Shown: positions 37,601-50,464 of the stretch, one piece after another
Position numbering within the stretch: the first letter of the stretch is position 1
Layout of the letters: each line of letters starts with the position of its first letter
DNA from: Coenobita brevimanus
Lineage: Eukaryota; Arthropoda; Malacostraca; Decapoda; Coenobitidae
NCBI GenBank assembly: GCA_032717465.1
Contig: CM064732.1
Coordinates: forward strand, 18,763,639-18,827,638
Reading direction: 5' to 3'
Length of the DNA stretch: 64,000 nucleotides
Program-made: the position numbers and the translations under genes
The notes under the pieces: model-generated
Told to the model about the DNA's origin: nothing
Seen by the model: only the letters and a program-made list of their open reading frames with translations
Databases searched by the model: none

Positions 37601-37835
37601 TTTTGCCCTCCCATGCCCTCCCATTCTCACCTACTTCCACACAAATACCCCTTCCATACTCCCATTCTTACACTCTCACCTTACCATTTAGTCTCAGTTA
37701 ATCCACATAGGTCCACTTTTGCACCCTCAACCACCTGGACAATCTCTCTCTCTTTCACCTCATTATCTGCATCCCTTAAATTACATGTTGCAATCCGTTC
37801 CGTATCCTCTTTCCTGTCCTTGGTCGTCACCTGAA
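34612..37835 (-). mobile_element. LINE family A, near-full-length decayed copy
   Basis: On the minus strand the element runs from GTGACGACCAAGGACAGGAA (37835) to the 3' end GATTAAGACGTCTGGCAATA (about 34635-34616). Order: leader, endonuclease, linker, RT, tail. Endonuclease motifs: TETKW (about 37685), VYAPMQ (about 37470), TGDMN (about 37360), SDHHLV (about 37060). RT motifs: KAPGIDGV (about 36300), AFMDLEKAYDRVE (about 35740), GLKQGFVMSPWLF (about 35550). The catalytic FADD is altered to FADV (about 35418-35430). A second block near 36000-36200 repeats part of the fingers region. Frameshifts and stops throughout. Confidence 0.87.
35489..36425 (-). pseudogene. reverse transcriptase of LINE family A, frameshifted
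   Basis: Minus-strand frames 36183-36425 (MGKAPGIDGVCGEMMKHG) and 35489-35809 (FMDLEKAYDRVESQG, then GLKQGFVMSPWLFNLYMDGV) are RT fingers and palm pieces. Between them (35900-36180) the equivalent of LYKGK and QGGFRKG is present but duplicated and broken. Downstream of 35489 the FADD motif reads FADV, removing one catalytic Asp. Confidence 0.82.
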
Positions 37836-37869
37836 AGAAAACGAAAGCAATTATTGAGATGGAAATCAC
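36927..37869 (-). pseudogene. APE-type endonuclease of LINE family A, frameshifted
   Basis: Three minus-strand frames (37681-37869, 37349-37630, 36927-37343) together give the endonuclease of the 3.2-kb LINE copy. They carry LTETKW at the N side, VYAPMQDRASRV and FLTGDMN in the middle, and GWGSGLSDHHLV near the C side. Similarity to the plus-strand copy at 8680-9696 is high across the whole length. At least two frameshifts separate the pieces, so no functional protein can be made. Confidence 0.82.
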
Positions 37870-37949
37870 GAAAAATAAGTGTAACGAGGGATGGCGGGGA
37901 GAATATTTGCAATAAAAATAGTTTACTATAATGAACGATAGTGATAAGA

Positions 37950-38352
37950 ATCATCATCATCATCAGCTGTTGAGTGTCCACTGCGGGACCGGCCTATCTC
38001 TACCGAAGCAGGGACGATACAGCCAATGTATCTCTACCCAGTGGCTTAGGCAGTCCGGTAGAGACTGTATGTAGCATAAGAAGTACTTGTGATTGTGACT
38101 GTACTGTTGGTGTGGCTTTGCATGTCTGTGTAGTCTGTGAACCAAGTGTATTCGGCCCGCCTTAAGCCGACTGGGTGCAAGCATATTGGTATGCGACACT
38201 GGTTCAACCACAGCGCCCCTTTATGTCCACCAAAGCAGTAAGTGGCTCGGTGAACGCTTCCCAAAGTTTTTACAACTCTGGTGGGAGGCGAACCCGCGTC
38301 CACCAGCGTGGGAGACGCTCACGCTACCACTGTCCCACAGAGGCTCCAGCGA
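37950..38352 (-). mobile_element. SINE-1, full length, with tRNA-like head
   Basis: On the minus strand the head GGAGCCTCTGTGGGACAGTGG has an A box AGTGGTAGCGTGAGCG and B box GCGGGTTCGCCTCCC, with a CTCCCAC anticodon-loop-like stretch (Gly-like). The body matches 12880-13200. The tail is CTCAACAGCTGATGATGATG, i.e. (GAT)n. This is the better preserved of the two full copies. Confidence 0.85.
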
Positions 38353-38516
38353 TAAGAATACTTGTGTTACTGTGATTCGAGATAGCGTTAAAAAAAAAAA
38401 AAAACTGTGATGGGAGAGAGCGAGAAAAAATGAATGAGGTGTCAAGAAAAAATCTGTGATGGGCGATAGCAAGAAAAACAAGTGACTGATTCTAATGTTC
38501 GAGAACAAAAAATGTA

Positions 38517-38520
<4 letters not shown>

Positions 38521-38603
<83 letters not shown>
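38521..38603. repeat. (TG)n-(GA)n compound microsatellite
   Basis: TG from 38521 to 38562, then GA to 38603. A short A-run lies at 38390-38404. Confidence 0.97.
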
Positions 38604-38606
<3 letters not shown>

Positions 38607-39102
38607 GGCTAGTGTAATAACAGCGTGCAAGAAGATGCCTGTAATGGAAGAACGCGAGAAAAATTATTGTGTCAATATACAAGTTTAGTCACCATCTCTT
38701 CTTCATCGGGAAAATTGAAAAACTGAAGGAAGTATTAAACAGTTCAGCCCAAAGACATGACATTTTTTGTTCATTCTAACGATAGATGATATTACCTATC
38801 AGAGTGAATGGGTTAGAGACAATGACCATTAAACATCTCCATTATGAAAGGTCTTCCCAAAGCTAATTTAAATCGCAAGATGGTAGCTGGAATAAATCGA
38901 AAAAAAAAAAAAAAATCTCAGGCTGAATGAGTTAACCCATTTACTCCATAGACCTCATTAATATTTCATTCTCTTTATCACTAGAACATTATTTATCGCT
39001 GTGGGAAGACTTTTCGGGCTTCAGAATTTAAGTGTAACTTGAATTGGCCTCATAAACACAAATCGCATAGGTCGTTCATTTTAATTTGAAGCAGATAGTC
39101 AT
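38604..39102. other. no recognisable feature
   Basis: AT-rich sequence with an A-run near 38900-38914. No gene supported. Confidence 0.45.
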
Positions 39103-39290
39103 CCTTTTGCAGCTCAGAGGTAGAGCATCGAGCTCGTGGCCGGGGGGCCGTGAGTTTGAGCCTCGCCCGGGACTGCCGTGCCGGGAGTGGTAGCGCGCTC
39201 CTGTAACCTAGCGGGGCTATATGGCCATAGTCGGGAATTAAATCCCTTTGCATGTGCAGGTAGTAAGGTGGTGCTTTATTTTTACCTTAT
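39103..39290 (+). mobile_element. tRNA-derived SINE candidate (SINE-3)
   Basis: A near-consensus A box GCTCAGAGGTAGAGC (about 39111) and B-box-like GAGTTTGAGCC (about 39153) at tRNA spacing, in a strikingly GC-rich block to about 39220. An AT-rich tail follows with TTTATTTTTACC. The acceptor stem does not close and the anticodon arm pairs poorly, so it is not a functional tRNA. The 3' limit is uncertain. Confidence 0.6.
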
Positions 39291-39769
39291 AATTTTATAT
39301 TAATGCTTCCCTTAAGTAAATCTGTGTGTTTCTCATATGTAACTGAACCCCGGAAAACAATCTGAGTTACAGGAAAGGAAGAAATAGCGGGGAGAGGAGG
39401 GGTGATCGTGAGAAGGAGAGATGGAAAGTGGTATATGGTAGACAAAACATGAATCACCCTACTTCCTTAGTAAAATATAGTTACTAACAAGTTTGTCATA
39501 AATCTTTCCCAATGAGTATGCTCTCACATTATATGCCTAATTAATGTCTTCTCTCACAGGGCTGGTCACTCTTCCCTTTTATTATTGCTTTCTACTTCTA
39601 TGTCACCGCCTTCCTCCTGTTTCCTACCACTAAACTTATTTACCAGACGATGTATAAGCTCGTGGTTGTTTTGTGGATCCCCGAGCATTTCATTGAACAA
39701 GGAAACACCTGTGTGTTAGGTAAAGGTTAATATCCTCCCCATTGTTGCCTCTACTCACTGACCTACTAA

Positions 39770-40032
39770 TTGATTCACCCATACGCCGCACCATCTCTTT
39801 CACCCAGTAGTACCCTCTGTCTCCTCCTTGTTCTTACTGCCTCACCTTTGCCGACATCCTTCCCTTTCTCCTTCATTGCTCGCTGCTTTGCTACCTCATC
39901 TTTCTCCCTATTTCTCTGCCTTTCTTCTACATTACTTTTTCCTTCCCAGTCTCATTTCTCCTTACCTATCTTTCCTTCCTGCATCTCTCTCCCCCTGCGT
40001 TCCTGCCTCTTTCTCTCAGATATTTATATCCC

Positions 40033-40074
<42 letters not shown>

Positions 40075-41104
40075 ACACTGCTCCTTTCATTCCTATCTCT
40101 TCCTTCTTTTCTTCCTTTCCTTCCTCCCCTGCCTCCTCCTTCGTTGCTTCTTTGCTTCTCCCTCCCTGATCTTTGCCTCCCCTCACGCTTTCATTCACCG
40201 CCCCGACCTTTCCCTCTTTATCTCTCCCTCCCTCACCTGCCCTGCTGTTACCTACCTCTCCTCCCCATCCCCTTCTACTCTTTCTTTCTTTCTCTCCCTC
40301 CTACATTCATCCCTCTATTCTTACTCCCTCTCTCCTTTCCTTCATCTTCTTTCATATCTGTTTCATATATCGCACTACTTCCCAGCCCTTTTCTTTCTCA
40401 TCTCTTCCTTCCACTTCCACACGTTTTCTTCAGTCCCAGTATCTCTATTTCTTTTCCTACCACACTCCTATCGTCCTACCTCTCCCCCCTACTTTCTTTT
40501 CTTTTCGTCACTACGTTCTCCAATACCTACCACCCTGTTCCTCTTTTCATTTATCAACTCCCGTCCTCTTCTTGACTCTCACCCCACCTAATATCTCCCA
40601 TATCTTTCCTTCCTGTCCTTACTCGTTCTCCCATACTTAATATTCCATTCCTCTCTTCAAATCCCTTTCTTTACCTTCACAAATTTCTCTTCCCGTTCCC
40701 TAATTCTCTCTTATGTAACTCTTCTTCTCACTTACCTGTCCCTCCTTCCCTTTTACATTGTCTCATTTCCTCTTTCTTCCCACTCATTCCCCTAACGCTC
40801 CTTCCGTTTCCTATTTATATCTATTATACTTCCCCTTCTTCCTTACCCCTTCTATCCTCTTTCCTTCCACTCCCTTCTTGATCTTTCCCTCCGTTCTCCA
40901 CTTCATTTTCTTATATTTTTTCCCTCTTCCCTTCATCTCCCTCCCACATCTCTCCCTCTTCCTCTCCTCTCTCTCATCCTATATCTCTACACCTCCTTTT
41001 TTTGTTGTTGTTGTTTTCCCTTCTTCTCTCCCTTCACCCCTTCCTTTCCCCCTCTCCTTGCCTGCCTCCCATTCGCTCCCTTCTACACTTCTCCATCTCA
41101 GTTT
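39770..41104. repeat. polypyrimidine tract about 1.3 kb
   Basis: Very C/T-rich on the plus strand with a clean (CT)n at 40037-40072. Open frames of up to 273 codons here are Ser/Leu/Phe/Pro artefacts. The tract ends abruptly at the CR1-like fragment. Confidence 0.9.
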
Positions 41105-41675
41105 GACAGCGTGGACCATGAAAAAGACTTAGGATTTATAATAACATATGATCTGAAACCAGGCTAACGATGTACAAAAGCTGTTAAAAAAACATTAAAT
41201 TAAATAAATTCATAGGTAGGGTACAAGAATATTAATCGCAAAATATTGTCTTCACCATGTAATGATATACTTGGAGTACACGTCCAATTCTGGTAACGGT
41301 ATTACAAAAAATATTTTGAGAAACACTAGGAGGTATAGTAGAGGGTAATAAAAACGATACCAAGACTGGGAAATAACCATGCAAGGAACTTTTAAAAGAG
41401 CTGAATCTGTTTACCTACGAGGGGATTTAATTCCAGTATATACAGTCTTTAAAGGACATATAACTGTGGAAAAGCACTTCACAACAGATTGGTCGAATTA
41501 TATTGGAAGCAACTGACATAAAATTGTTGGGAGGCATTTCCACTCACACAAAGCTGAGCATTTCTTCATTAGAGTTGTAAATATATGGAATAAATCGCCT
41601 GCTAACGTGGTAAGCTGTGATACTGTACTAACGTTTACAAACCGCCTGTATAAGTATTTTTCTTCCACTCCCTAA
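41105..41675 (+). mobile_element. CR1-like LINE tail fragment
   Basis: Frames give SVDHEKDLGFIITYDLKPG, then CTKAVKKTLN, FIGRVQEY, YLEYTSNSG-like, IPRLGNNHARNF, a RGDLI-like GFNSS segment, FKGHI and RVVNIWNKSPANVV-like, in the order seen in the C-terminal tail of CR1-type RT proteins. Stops and frameshifts throughout. 5'-truncated exactly at the polypyrimidine boundary. Confidence 0.72.
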
Positions 41676-42029
41676 TTATTATTTTTTCTCATTTTTGAAT
41701 AATTGTTTTATGAAATACCATATCTTGCAGTTCAAAATTTGGAGGGCATACCAGGAACCATAGAAGAACAAGGGTAGGCTATGTTCCTTATACTGACTAG
41801 ATGTGTTTTCCTTGCGGTGAAAACACTATAGACTATGGATTCCTCTCACTGTTTCCTATGGCATTTCCATAGCAGCATTTCTGTGCTGCATGGTGGTCCT
41901 CATTATTTCCTGGTGATTTTAGTTGGAGGGTTTGGAAGGTGAAGAGGAGCGAACCTTCCTGCTTTCCTATCCTAGTTTTTGACAGAATAGTTTCGATACT
42001 TATAACTTAGCCTACAACAAACAGTTACT
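41676..42029. other. no recognisable feature
   Basis: Possibly the 3' untranslated region of the CR1-like fragment in its first part (to about 41790). No other signal. Confidence 0.4.
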
Positions 42030-42730
42030 ATCCATTGTGGTTTGTACCCTCTACATCTCCTTTCCTCCTTACTTTTCCCTCCATCCCATACCTCGTGCTC
42101 CCTTCCACCCTTCCGACTTTTTCCTCTACCTTCCTTATATCTCCATCTCTACCAGTCTTTCCCTACCTCTACTTCCCTCCAACACCTTTACTTCTTTCCC
42201 ACACTCTCCCTCTCTACCTCTGCTTTCTTTTCTACTGCCTACCACTCCCTCCCTCCCTCCCATTTATCTAGCACTTGACATTTTCTTCCCACCTGCACCA
42301 CTCACACCTTATTTCTTTTCCCTCCAGCAATTCTCCCTCTCCTTTTACTTTCCCTCCAAAGCTCTCCCTTCCTATCATTTCTCCACCTTTCCCTGCCTTT
42401 CAGGTCATCTCTCTACCTTCTTTTGCACTCCCCTCCTATCTCTCCCTACTTCTCTCTTTCGCACACACCGCCCTCTCTCTCCCATCTCCCTTTCCTTCCT
42501 TCCCTAAGTCGCCCTTTGCCTTTCTTTGATTCTCTTCCTTCTAACATCTCTCCCTCCTACCCCTCACTTCTTCCCTTCACTACCTATCCCTCCTACTTCC
42601 TGTAATTGCCTTTGTTTTCTCTCAGTACATCTTTCTTCTTCCTTTCCGCCCACACGTGTTCCCCCACTTTCATCCTCCCTCTCCTCCTCCCTCATATTTT
42701 CCCCACCTGCCTTAATAACCCTAGCTCTCA
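42030..42730. repeat. polypyrimidine tract about 0.7 kb
   Basis: C/T-rich on the plus strand, all three frames open for long stretches because of composition. Confidence 0.88.
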
Positions 42731-42796
42731 CCTTGGCCAGACAGGAAATTAATTAATATGTGTATCAAACAACATGCTCAGGGCAAGTAGTGTGGG

Positions 42797-43030
42797 TCTC
42801 TCTCTCTCTCTCTCCACTTATCTATTTACCTACCAGCCATTCAGTATATCTATCAGCTGTCCATTTATTTATTTATCTATCATATATTTTCTATCTATTG
42901 TTTATTTACTTAACTATGTCTGTCAGTCTATCTATCTATCTATTTATCAATCTGTGTGCATCTATCTCCATCTACATATCAGTCTGTCTGCATATCTCTC
43001 TATTTATCTACCTATATGTGTTTGTCTCTG
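42797..43030. repeat. (CT)n and imperfect (TATC)n tract
   Basis: CT at 42797-42814, then TATC/TATT/TGTC variants to about 43030. Confidence 0.85.
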
Positions 43031-43153
43031 CCATTATTTTGTAGAAATGGTAGTGAGAAGAAATGTCCGCCGTTATTCTTGTTTTTCGCCTACAGGAATT
43101 GTGATTACCGGTCTCTAGAATATTTATCCATTTTCTTTTTCCTTGCTATTCTG

Positions 43154-44285
<1,132 letters not shown>

Positions 44286-44885
44286 AACAGGTAGACACTT
44301 TTTTTTTTTTTTTTTTTAATGCAAGGAAGCAGGAACTCACAAGACTGTTCCCTCCAAGAAAAAAAAAAAAAAAGAGAGAGAGATAATAGAGAGCCGACTT
44401 TAAGATCCGTTCCTATCGAGATGCCTGGACACACTGCATAGGCAGTGAGAAATACAAAGGAGGACAGTTCCAGAGTTGACTTTTTGCATTCATGAAGGAC
44501 TGGGAGTAACGGTTAACTATTGCAATGACGAGACGGACAGAAAAGTGATGAGGGTTTGGTTCCAGATGGGTGCTAAACGCCAGCCGTAGTGGTGTAGGGA
44601 TGCAAGCTGACAGTTCAGAGGAGCAGTGACCACTGCAGCAGCGACAGAAAAGAGATAAAGATGCAACAGTGCGGCACAGAGACAATGGTTGAAGGGAGCC
44701 AGTAAGAGGAGGAGAGTTAGTGAGACGCAAAGCCTTTGGCTCCACCTTGTTGACAAGAGTTGTTTTTTTGTGTGTGTGCAAGGAATGAGGAACCAAAGGC
44801 CAGGAGCCTCCCAACCGTTCCATCCGAGAAAAAACAAAAACAATACGAAAGAGATCCAAATCCATGATCCGTTCATTTCGAGATG
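44286..44885 (-). mobile_element. LINE family B, extra truncated 3' end
   Basis: On the minus strand, the 44413-44865 frame carries NKVEPKALRLTNSPPLTGSL, RTVASLSLFCRCCSGHCSSE, VNRYSQSFMNAKSQLWNCPP, the C-terminal tail typical of Jockey-superfamily LINEs, then a 3' untranslated part with CTTGGAGGGAACAGTC near 44350 and T/A homopolymers. It is head-to-tail with the longer copy at 44873-46275, whose own 3' part repeats the same blocks. Confidence 0.78.
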
Positions 44886-46275
44886 CCTGGACACACTGCC
44901 TTTGAAAGAATGGAGATCATAGGCAATAGGAAATACAAAGGGAGACAGTTCCAGAGTTGACCTGTTGCATAAATGAAGGACTGGAAGTAACGGTTAACTC
45001 TTGCATTAGAGAGTTGGACAGAAAAGGATTGAGAGTTTGTTGCTAGACGGGTGTTACGCGCCCGTCGTAGAGGTGGAGAGATGCAGGCAGCGTGTTCAGA
45101 AGAGCTGTGGCCATTGAAGTACTGTAGTGGGGAGCCTCCCCACACATGAGAGTTGTACTCTGCACAGAGGCGAATATAACCTCCGTATAAAGTCAACAAC
45201 CGTGCTGGGGTAAAAAAGGTATGGAGTTGGCTTAACACATCTACTCTCTTGGCAGCATATTTTTCAGCAGAGGTAATGATCTCTCCAATATAAATCTCGA
45301 GAAAATAAAATCCCATGTACAATGAAAGATGATGCAGGATTGTGTTGGATATTGTTAAAACTAAAGGATACGCCTGCAGAAGATTTTGACTGATCGAAAG
45401 ATGTAAGAACTGAGTTTTTGATGCATTAAAAACAAGATTACTTTTACCCAAATAAGAGATATGAGCCAAGTCAGACTTTAGGTGTGCCGGGCCTCATCCA
45501 TTGTTTCTTGAAGTCATTGCTGAGATGAACGCTGGGGGAAGCAGATGGAAAGGTGAAGGGTCGAGTCCTCAGCGTATGAGTGGTTAGGGTTAAATGTACA
45601 GCTTAGAAGGTAATTGATTAAGGGAAGGAAGAAAGTTGGACAGACCCCTGAGAGACACCACTACTGATAGCCCTAGGAGAAGAATGATGGCCGTCTACAA
45701 CAGCAGCTATAGAACGACCAGAAAGCTACAGTAAAGATGAAGGCACAGACAGAAGGATAGAAAAAGTTAGAGGGTAGTTTCGAAAATAAAGATTTATGCC
45801 CAACTCGATCAAAAGTCTTTAAGATGTCAGGTGCAATGAAAAAAAAAAAGCTTTTGCCAGTGTCCTGAAAGGAGGATGACCAGGAGTCTGAAAGCAAGGT
45901 GAGAAGATCGCCAGTGGAGCGCCCATGGTGGAACCCATACAGACGATCGGAAAGAAGGTTATGATAGGAGCAATGTTTATTTATATATTTATTTTGAGAA
46001 TCCGGATGTTAAATCAACTGGGGGATAGTTAGAGGGTTCGGAATGGCTACCCATTTTTGGGACAGGCTGAATGAGAGCAAACTTCCTGCGGGAAGGAAAG
46101 GTTCATGTTGACAGAGAAAGACGAGACTATACCTAGGCAAGGTGTAAGCACAGAAGCGCAATTCTTGAGGACAAAAGGAGGGATCCCATCTGGCCTATAA
46201 GCCTTGTTAGTACTGACGCCAGTGATGGCAGAAAACACATCAATTGAAGACATTTTAATGCCAGCCATGAGGAAG
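44873..46275 (-). mobile_element. LINE family B, decayed RT and tail
   Basis: Minus-strand frames in order: 46047-46268 (NKAYRPDGIPPFVLKNCASV, RT fingers), 45673-45897 (IAPDILKTFDRVGHKSLFSK, catalytic Asp region with LDISKAFD read as PDILKTFD) and 44873-45469 (LGKSNLVFNASKTQFLHLS, LLTLYGGYIRLCAEYNSHVW, RVNRYFQSFIYATGQLWNCL). The SGVPQGS and YADD region near 45480-45660 is in broken frames (a STHTLRTRPF-like antisense block is visible). No endonuclease is found upstream. The Jockey-like assignment rests on the WNxLP tail and the SHVWGG segment. Confidence 0.8.
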
Positions 46276-48504
46276 ATTCAGAGGAAGGAGGGAAGTGACT
46301 GAGGAACAGCATGCTTATTCATTAGCGGTGTTGCATTTATTTGTGCCACCTGAGTTTGAACACCAACAGTTCTTTCATGAACACAGTGATGCCCTCTGTT
46401 TTATCATGTAAAACCTTGGTGTTCGGCATAATTGAAAGTTTGGGAACCTCATGTCCAGAGCCTCCAAATTTATGTAAATATATAGTGTTTACATGTGATT
46501 AAAGAGAAAGACGGGATGGGGTAGGAGAAGGAAGGATGATGCGCGGGAAAAACCTCTCACCAACGCCACCAGAGCCACACTGACTCTCTTAACTAACCCA
46601 CTACCCCACGATTCTGTTGCATGAGCAAGAATTATTAAGTGTCATTGGGTTTTCCATTCAGTCAACTTGTTCATATGTCTTTGTTACTGAGACCCAAGCA
46701 GCAATGCTAGTTAATATGGAAATGCATTGGATAAATGTTAACAGAAAGAAAACACTTTTGTGCAATGCACATGAATAAACCGGTAGGAATATGGCGTTGA
46801 AAGCCTCTTAATCTCAAGCAAATAAGGGCCCAACAAGGAATACCTTTAACAAGAACGAAATTTTTGTTTTGATATGATAATCTTCTACCAATGGTTTCAT
46901 TAATACCAGAAGGTTTTGTAAGTGATGAATAGTGTTTCTGGAGTGGTCGGGATGAATGGATTAAATATTTACTCCAAGACAAACGGTGAATAAGCCTTTG
47001 GGAAGATGTCATTTTTTTATCATGGCTAAGCAACTGTAGGTTAGAATATTAATTCCTACAGTTGGATAACCAATTTTTATTTATTTTATTCAGCTACCAC
47101 CTAACAACTCTGCTCAGCTTAGATAGGAAGTCTATTATTGGTGCTGACGAAGACTAAATAAGTTGTTCACTTCAAAGTGTTTGCTATAAACTAAGTGGAA
47201 TCTAGTGGAGGCAGCAATATATGAATAAACAGTAGATAAATAAAGTAAATTATGACGTCCCCGGGCAATAAGGGTTAACAATTGTAGCTGTAACACCAGG
47301 TGCATCTGATTGCAGATTGTAGACTGAAGCTCCTCACCTCCAGCAGGTCTCCGTCTCCCTTTCAGGGGATAGGGAGGGAGCTGAGGGGAATTTTCATAAC
47401 CAAGCAGCGAAGCCAACCACTTATGTCAGTGTCACCATGCAAAGGCGGCCCTCTCCAGCACCTGCTTTAGGGATTAAAGGGAGAGAAGAGGTTAAAGGCC
47501 TCAATGATGTTACAATATCGAAACACCTGCAGCTCTTTCTTGAGGATCTGAGACTGTGCGCACCATCAAATTGCAAAACCAAAGAATTTTGTGAATTTTA
47601 TAGATCTGAAAGATGTATACAGTAAGATGAACAGAGAAGGATGATTTAATGTATTACGTTTTCATTAAGGCTCGGCAGCAAGCGATAAAATTCAATCTGT
47701 TGGTTTCATTTCTCGGTGCTAGTGGAATTACTAGAAATGAGTTATTAACTGATTCCCTACAGTAAACAAATATTGTCTATGTCATAGGGGGCAGAGAATT
47801 TAGCTGAACCCATTCCCTGATAACATTAGTTTAACTGTATTTTATTGTGGAAAATTGAGAGTAGGCTACAAGAAAGTATTAAATATTGTTTGTTCCATAG
47901 TTCTTGAGTAGATAAAAATTGAATTTGCAATAACATAAATATTAGCCTTCAAAAATTTAATCAATATTTTAAAAATGTCATTTGCCTGAAGAAATAAATT
48001 TTCTAAAATATATCAAGTATAATTCTCCATTATTTTATACATCTTTTACAGCTGACACATACATTATGCCATTCATAATAAGTATGATTCTAGAATCAAC
48101 CCTTGCTCAGTCCTAGCACGAGGTAGAGGGCATCCATACTAAGCCTCCAACTCTGACCAACAGCTCCAGCATGCCAGGAACGCTTACAGCTATCCAGCCT
48201 GAACTGAACTGCCACATCTTACCACTGACTTTGTTTCGGTTCTCTCATTTAATCCCCCAACCACTTGGCACGCACAGATGGTAGCGTTTGGCAATCTGCA
48301 CTCATTAAACCCACCATCATGTTATCAGAATTGCTATAGGGGGACTGATTCCCATGTTTGAAAAATGATTCTCTTGTAGCTCATCATAGTTGCAGGAATC
48401 GATTCTGAAATCGAGTACAACCAGTTGCTGAATGGGGAATTTGGCTGGAACAGGAAATGTTTGTAGACAGCAAATTCAGGGTTTCATTCTTGGCCTTTGG
48501 TTTA
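46276..48504. other. no gene recognised over 2.2 kb
   Basis: Moderately AT-rich unique-looking sequence. Minus-strand frames of 108 codons (46707-47033) and 93 codons (47135-47416) have no recognisable domain; the second overlaps a GC-richer patch near 47330-47460. They could be relics of mobile elements. Confidence 0.4.
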
Positions 48505-50215
48505 TATAAGTACCATGAGCAAGGCCATCAATAAAATGCATGTGGGTAAGGCGATGAGTGTGTCTGGGTTGACTGCTGATATGCTGAAGGCCTCTAGATT
48601 TAGTTCTTGTTTTGATAAAATCTATAATATATACATGTGTTGCTCCAGATGACTGGAAGAAGAGTATGATTGTAATGATGTATAAGCGGGTAACACCCTG
48701 GAAAGAGGATTTATAGAGACATAAAGCTTTTGGATCATATAATGAAGGTAATGGAATGATTTCTGGATGATATGATAAAGGTAAGAATGAAAACTAAATA
48801 GATGCAGTTTGGGTTTATGCCAGGCAATGAAGCCACTGAAGTAATATTAATTTTCCAACGGCATAAGGTAAAAAATATATGAAGAAAGGGAGAGCAGTAC
48901 ATTGTTTTTTTTTTTTTATTATTATCTTAATTTTAAGGCTTTTGACAGTGTGTCAAGGAGGTGGTGAAATGGGAAATTAGAAAGCTTGGGACTGATGAAT
49001 AGTTGGTTAGAGTGGCTATGGCAATGTATGAGGGTGCTTGAACCCAGGTAAGGATGAACTGAAGCATGAGATATGAATTTTTTAGGAATGTTGGCGTGCC
49101 TCAGGGGTCAATTTTAAGCTCCTTATTGCTTGCCATGGTGCGTGAAGCTCGCCCACGTGACGTGTGCCTCAGGGGTCAACTTTAAGCCCCTTATTGTTCG
49201 TTATGGTGCGTGAAGCTCGCTCACGTGACGTCAGAATTGGATTCCCATGAGAGCTGATGTATACTGATGATTTGGTGTTGACTGCAGCGAATGAGCGTGT
49301 AGCAGGGGAGAGTTTTTGGAGGTGGAGAGATGGAATGGGGCACAAAGGGATCAGAGTAAATGTGAATAAAACAAAAGTGATGATATCTAGAGCAGGTGGC
49401 AGTACTGTCAGAACAGAAAGAGAATGGCGAGGTGCAGTTTGTCACAAAGGTGTGGGAAGTAACTTCATTTTGTGCAGTTTTTGTGATATGAATTCATAAG
49501 AAGGGGTTGGCTGCAAGATAATGTTGACTTTGGGTTTGCAGTATGTAAAGGAGGGCCTACAGAAGTAGCGAGGTGGTAAAGGATGAAGTCTCACTGTAAA
49601 GTCACTTGAGTATGCGGAGGATCTTAACTATTTGAGGGATATGATATTTTCTGCAGGTCGGGTCTAAGTTAGCTCGGTAGCAAGGGTAAGGAGTGGCTGG
49701 AAGAAAGATAGTTGTTGCCTCTCCTGACGTGGAAAGGGTTCTCCCTCGATGATAAGGGGTCCTTGTATGCAGCATGTGTTAGGACTCTAATGCTGAAGGG
49801 TGGTAAGGCTGAGCAGTAAAGAAAGAGGATACTCATAAACTCAAACCTATACAGATGAGAAAAATTAGATGGATGTGTAGTGCGTCCTATGACAGACCTG
49901 CTGAAGTTAAGATTGCCAGTGAAGAGTAAGAGGAAGGATAGGACTTGAATGTATTAATGCTGTGATGAGAAGGGATAGACTGGGATAGCTTGGGCATGTG
50001 GCGAAGATAGGGGATGATAACTGGGTGCAGGTGATGAGTGGTGTGAAAGTTGAGGGAAAATACTGTTGTGATCGGAAGACGGAAAGTGTCTTGGAAGGAG
50101 GTTATAGAGTGTGACCTCAGAGTTATGGGATTGAAAAAGGAGGCTGCTCGAGATCAAACGGCGTGGTGAGCCACCATTAGGTGACCAAGACTGATGCATG
50201 CAAGCATGTTGGAGC
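48505..50215 (+). mobile_element. LINE family C, decayed RT with C-terminal CxxC module
   Basis: Frames in order: AINKMHVGKAMSVSGLTADM with LKAS (about 48515), LERGIYRDIKLLDHIMKVME-like (about 48700), MQFGFMPGNEAT (about 48800), KAFDSVSRRW (about 48930), GVPQGSILS (about 49093), VYTDDLVLTAANE (49259-49297, YADD-type motif as YTDD), RVNVNKTKVMISRAGG, then GAVCHKGVGSNFILCSFC, a CxxC-spacing module. A degraded GSETW/IRWMC/GRLRWLGHV-like tail and a final TRATPAS-like end extend to about 50200. 5'-truncated; no endonuclease seen. Includes a 68-bp tandem duplication at 49096-49231. Confidence 0.8.
49257..49499 (+). pseudogene. RT palm and CxxC module of LINE family C
   Basis: An 80-codon open frame with YTDDLVLTAANE (catalytic Asp pair present; Ala replaced by Thr), a GIRVNVNKTKVM thumb-side motif, and CHKGVGSNFILCSFC, where two Cys pairs suggest a metal-binding module. 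The upstream RT pieces lie in other frames because of the 68-bp duplication and stops, so this is a remnant. Confidence 0.78.
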
Positions 50216-50464
50216 CTTTATAAACGAAAAGAAGTTTTATCTAGCCGGTATCCACAAGCTGGAAAGAAAACTGGTGAATCCTGTGATATTTTAAAACGTT
50301 TCTATGATGGTAGTGGAATATGTAGAAGTAGATGAATGTTTGTGTGGTACCACTGTTGGAGTGAAATAAATGTATAACGAATCCATAGTTGTTTATTAGA
50401 AATGTGGACGAAATTATGAGATGTCAACAGAATAAAAGTCTGGAGACAGGAGTGAAGCTGATTA

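Noticed and set aside
38285..38352. tRNA-Gly gene on the minus strand
   Set aside because: The same head continues into a body repeated at 12811-13206 with a (GAT)n tail, which identifies a SINE.
39103..39180. Functional tRNA gene
   Set aside because: A and B boxes are good, but the acceptor stem does not close and the anticodon arm is poorly paired. A SINE head fits better.
47135..47416. 93-codon minus-strand frame in a GC-richer patch
   Set aside because: No recognisable domain, no splice context, no repeat partner in the window. Kept only as an unassigned stretch.
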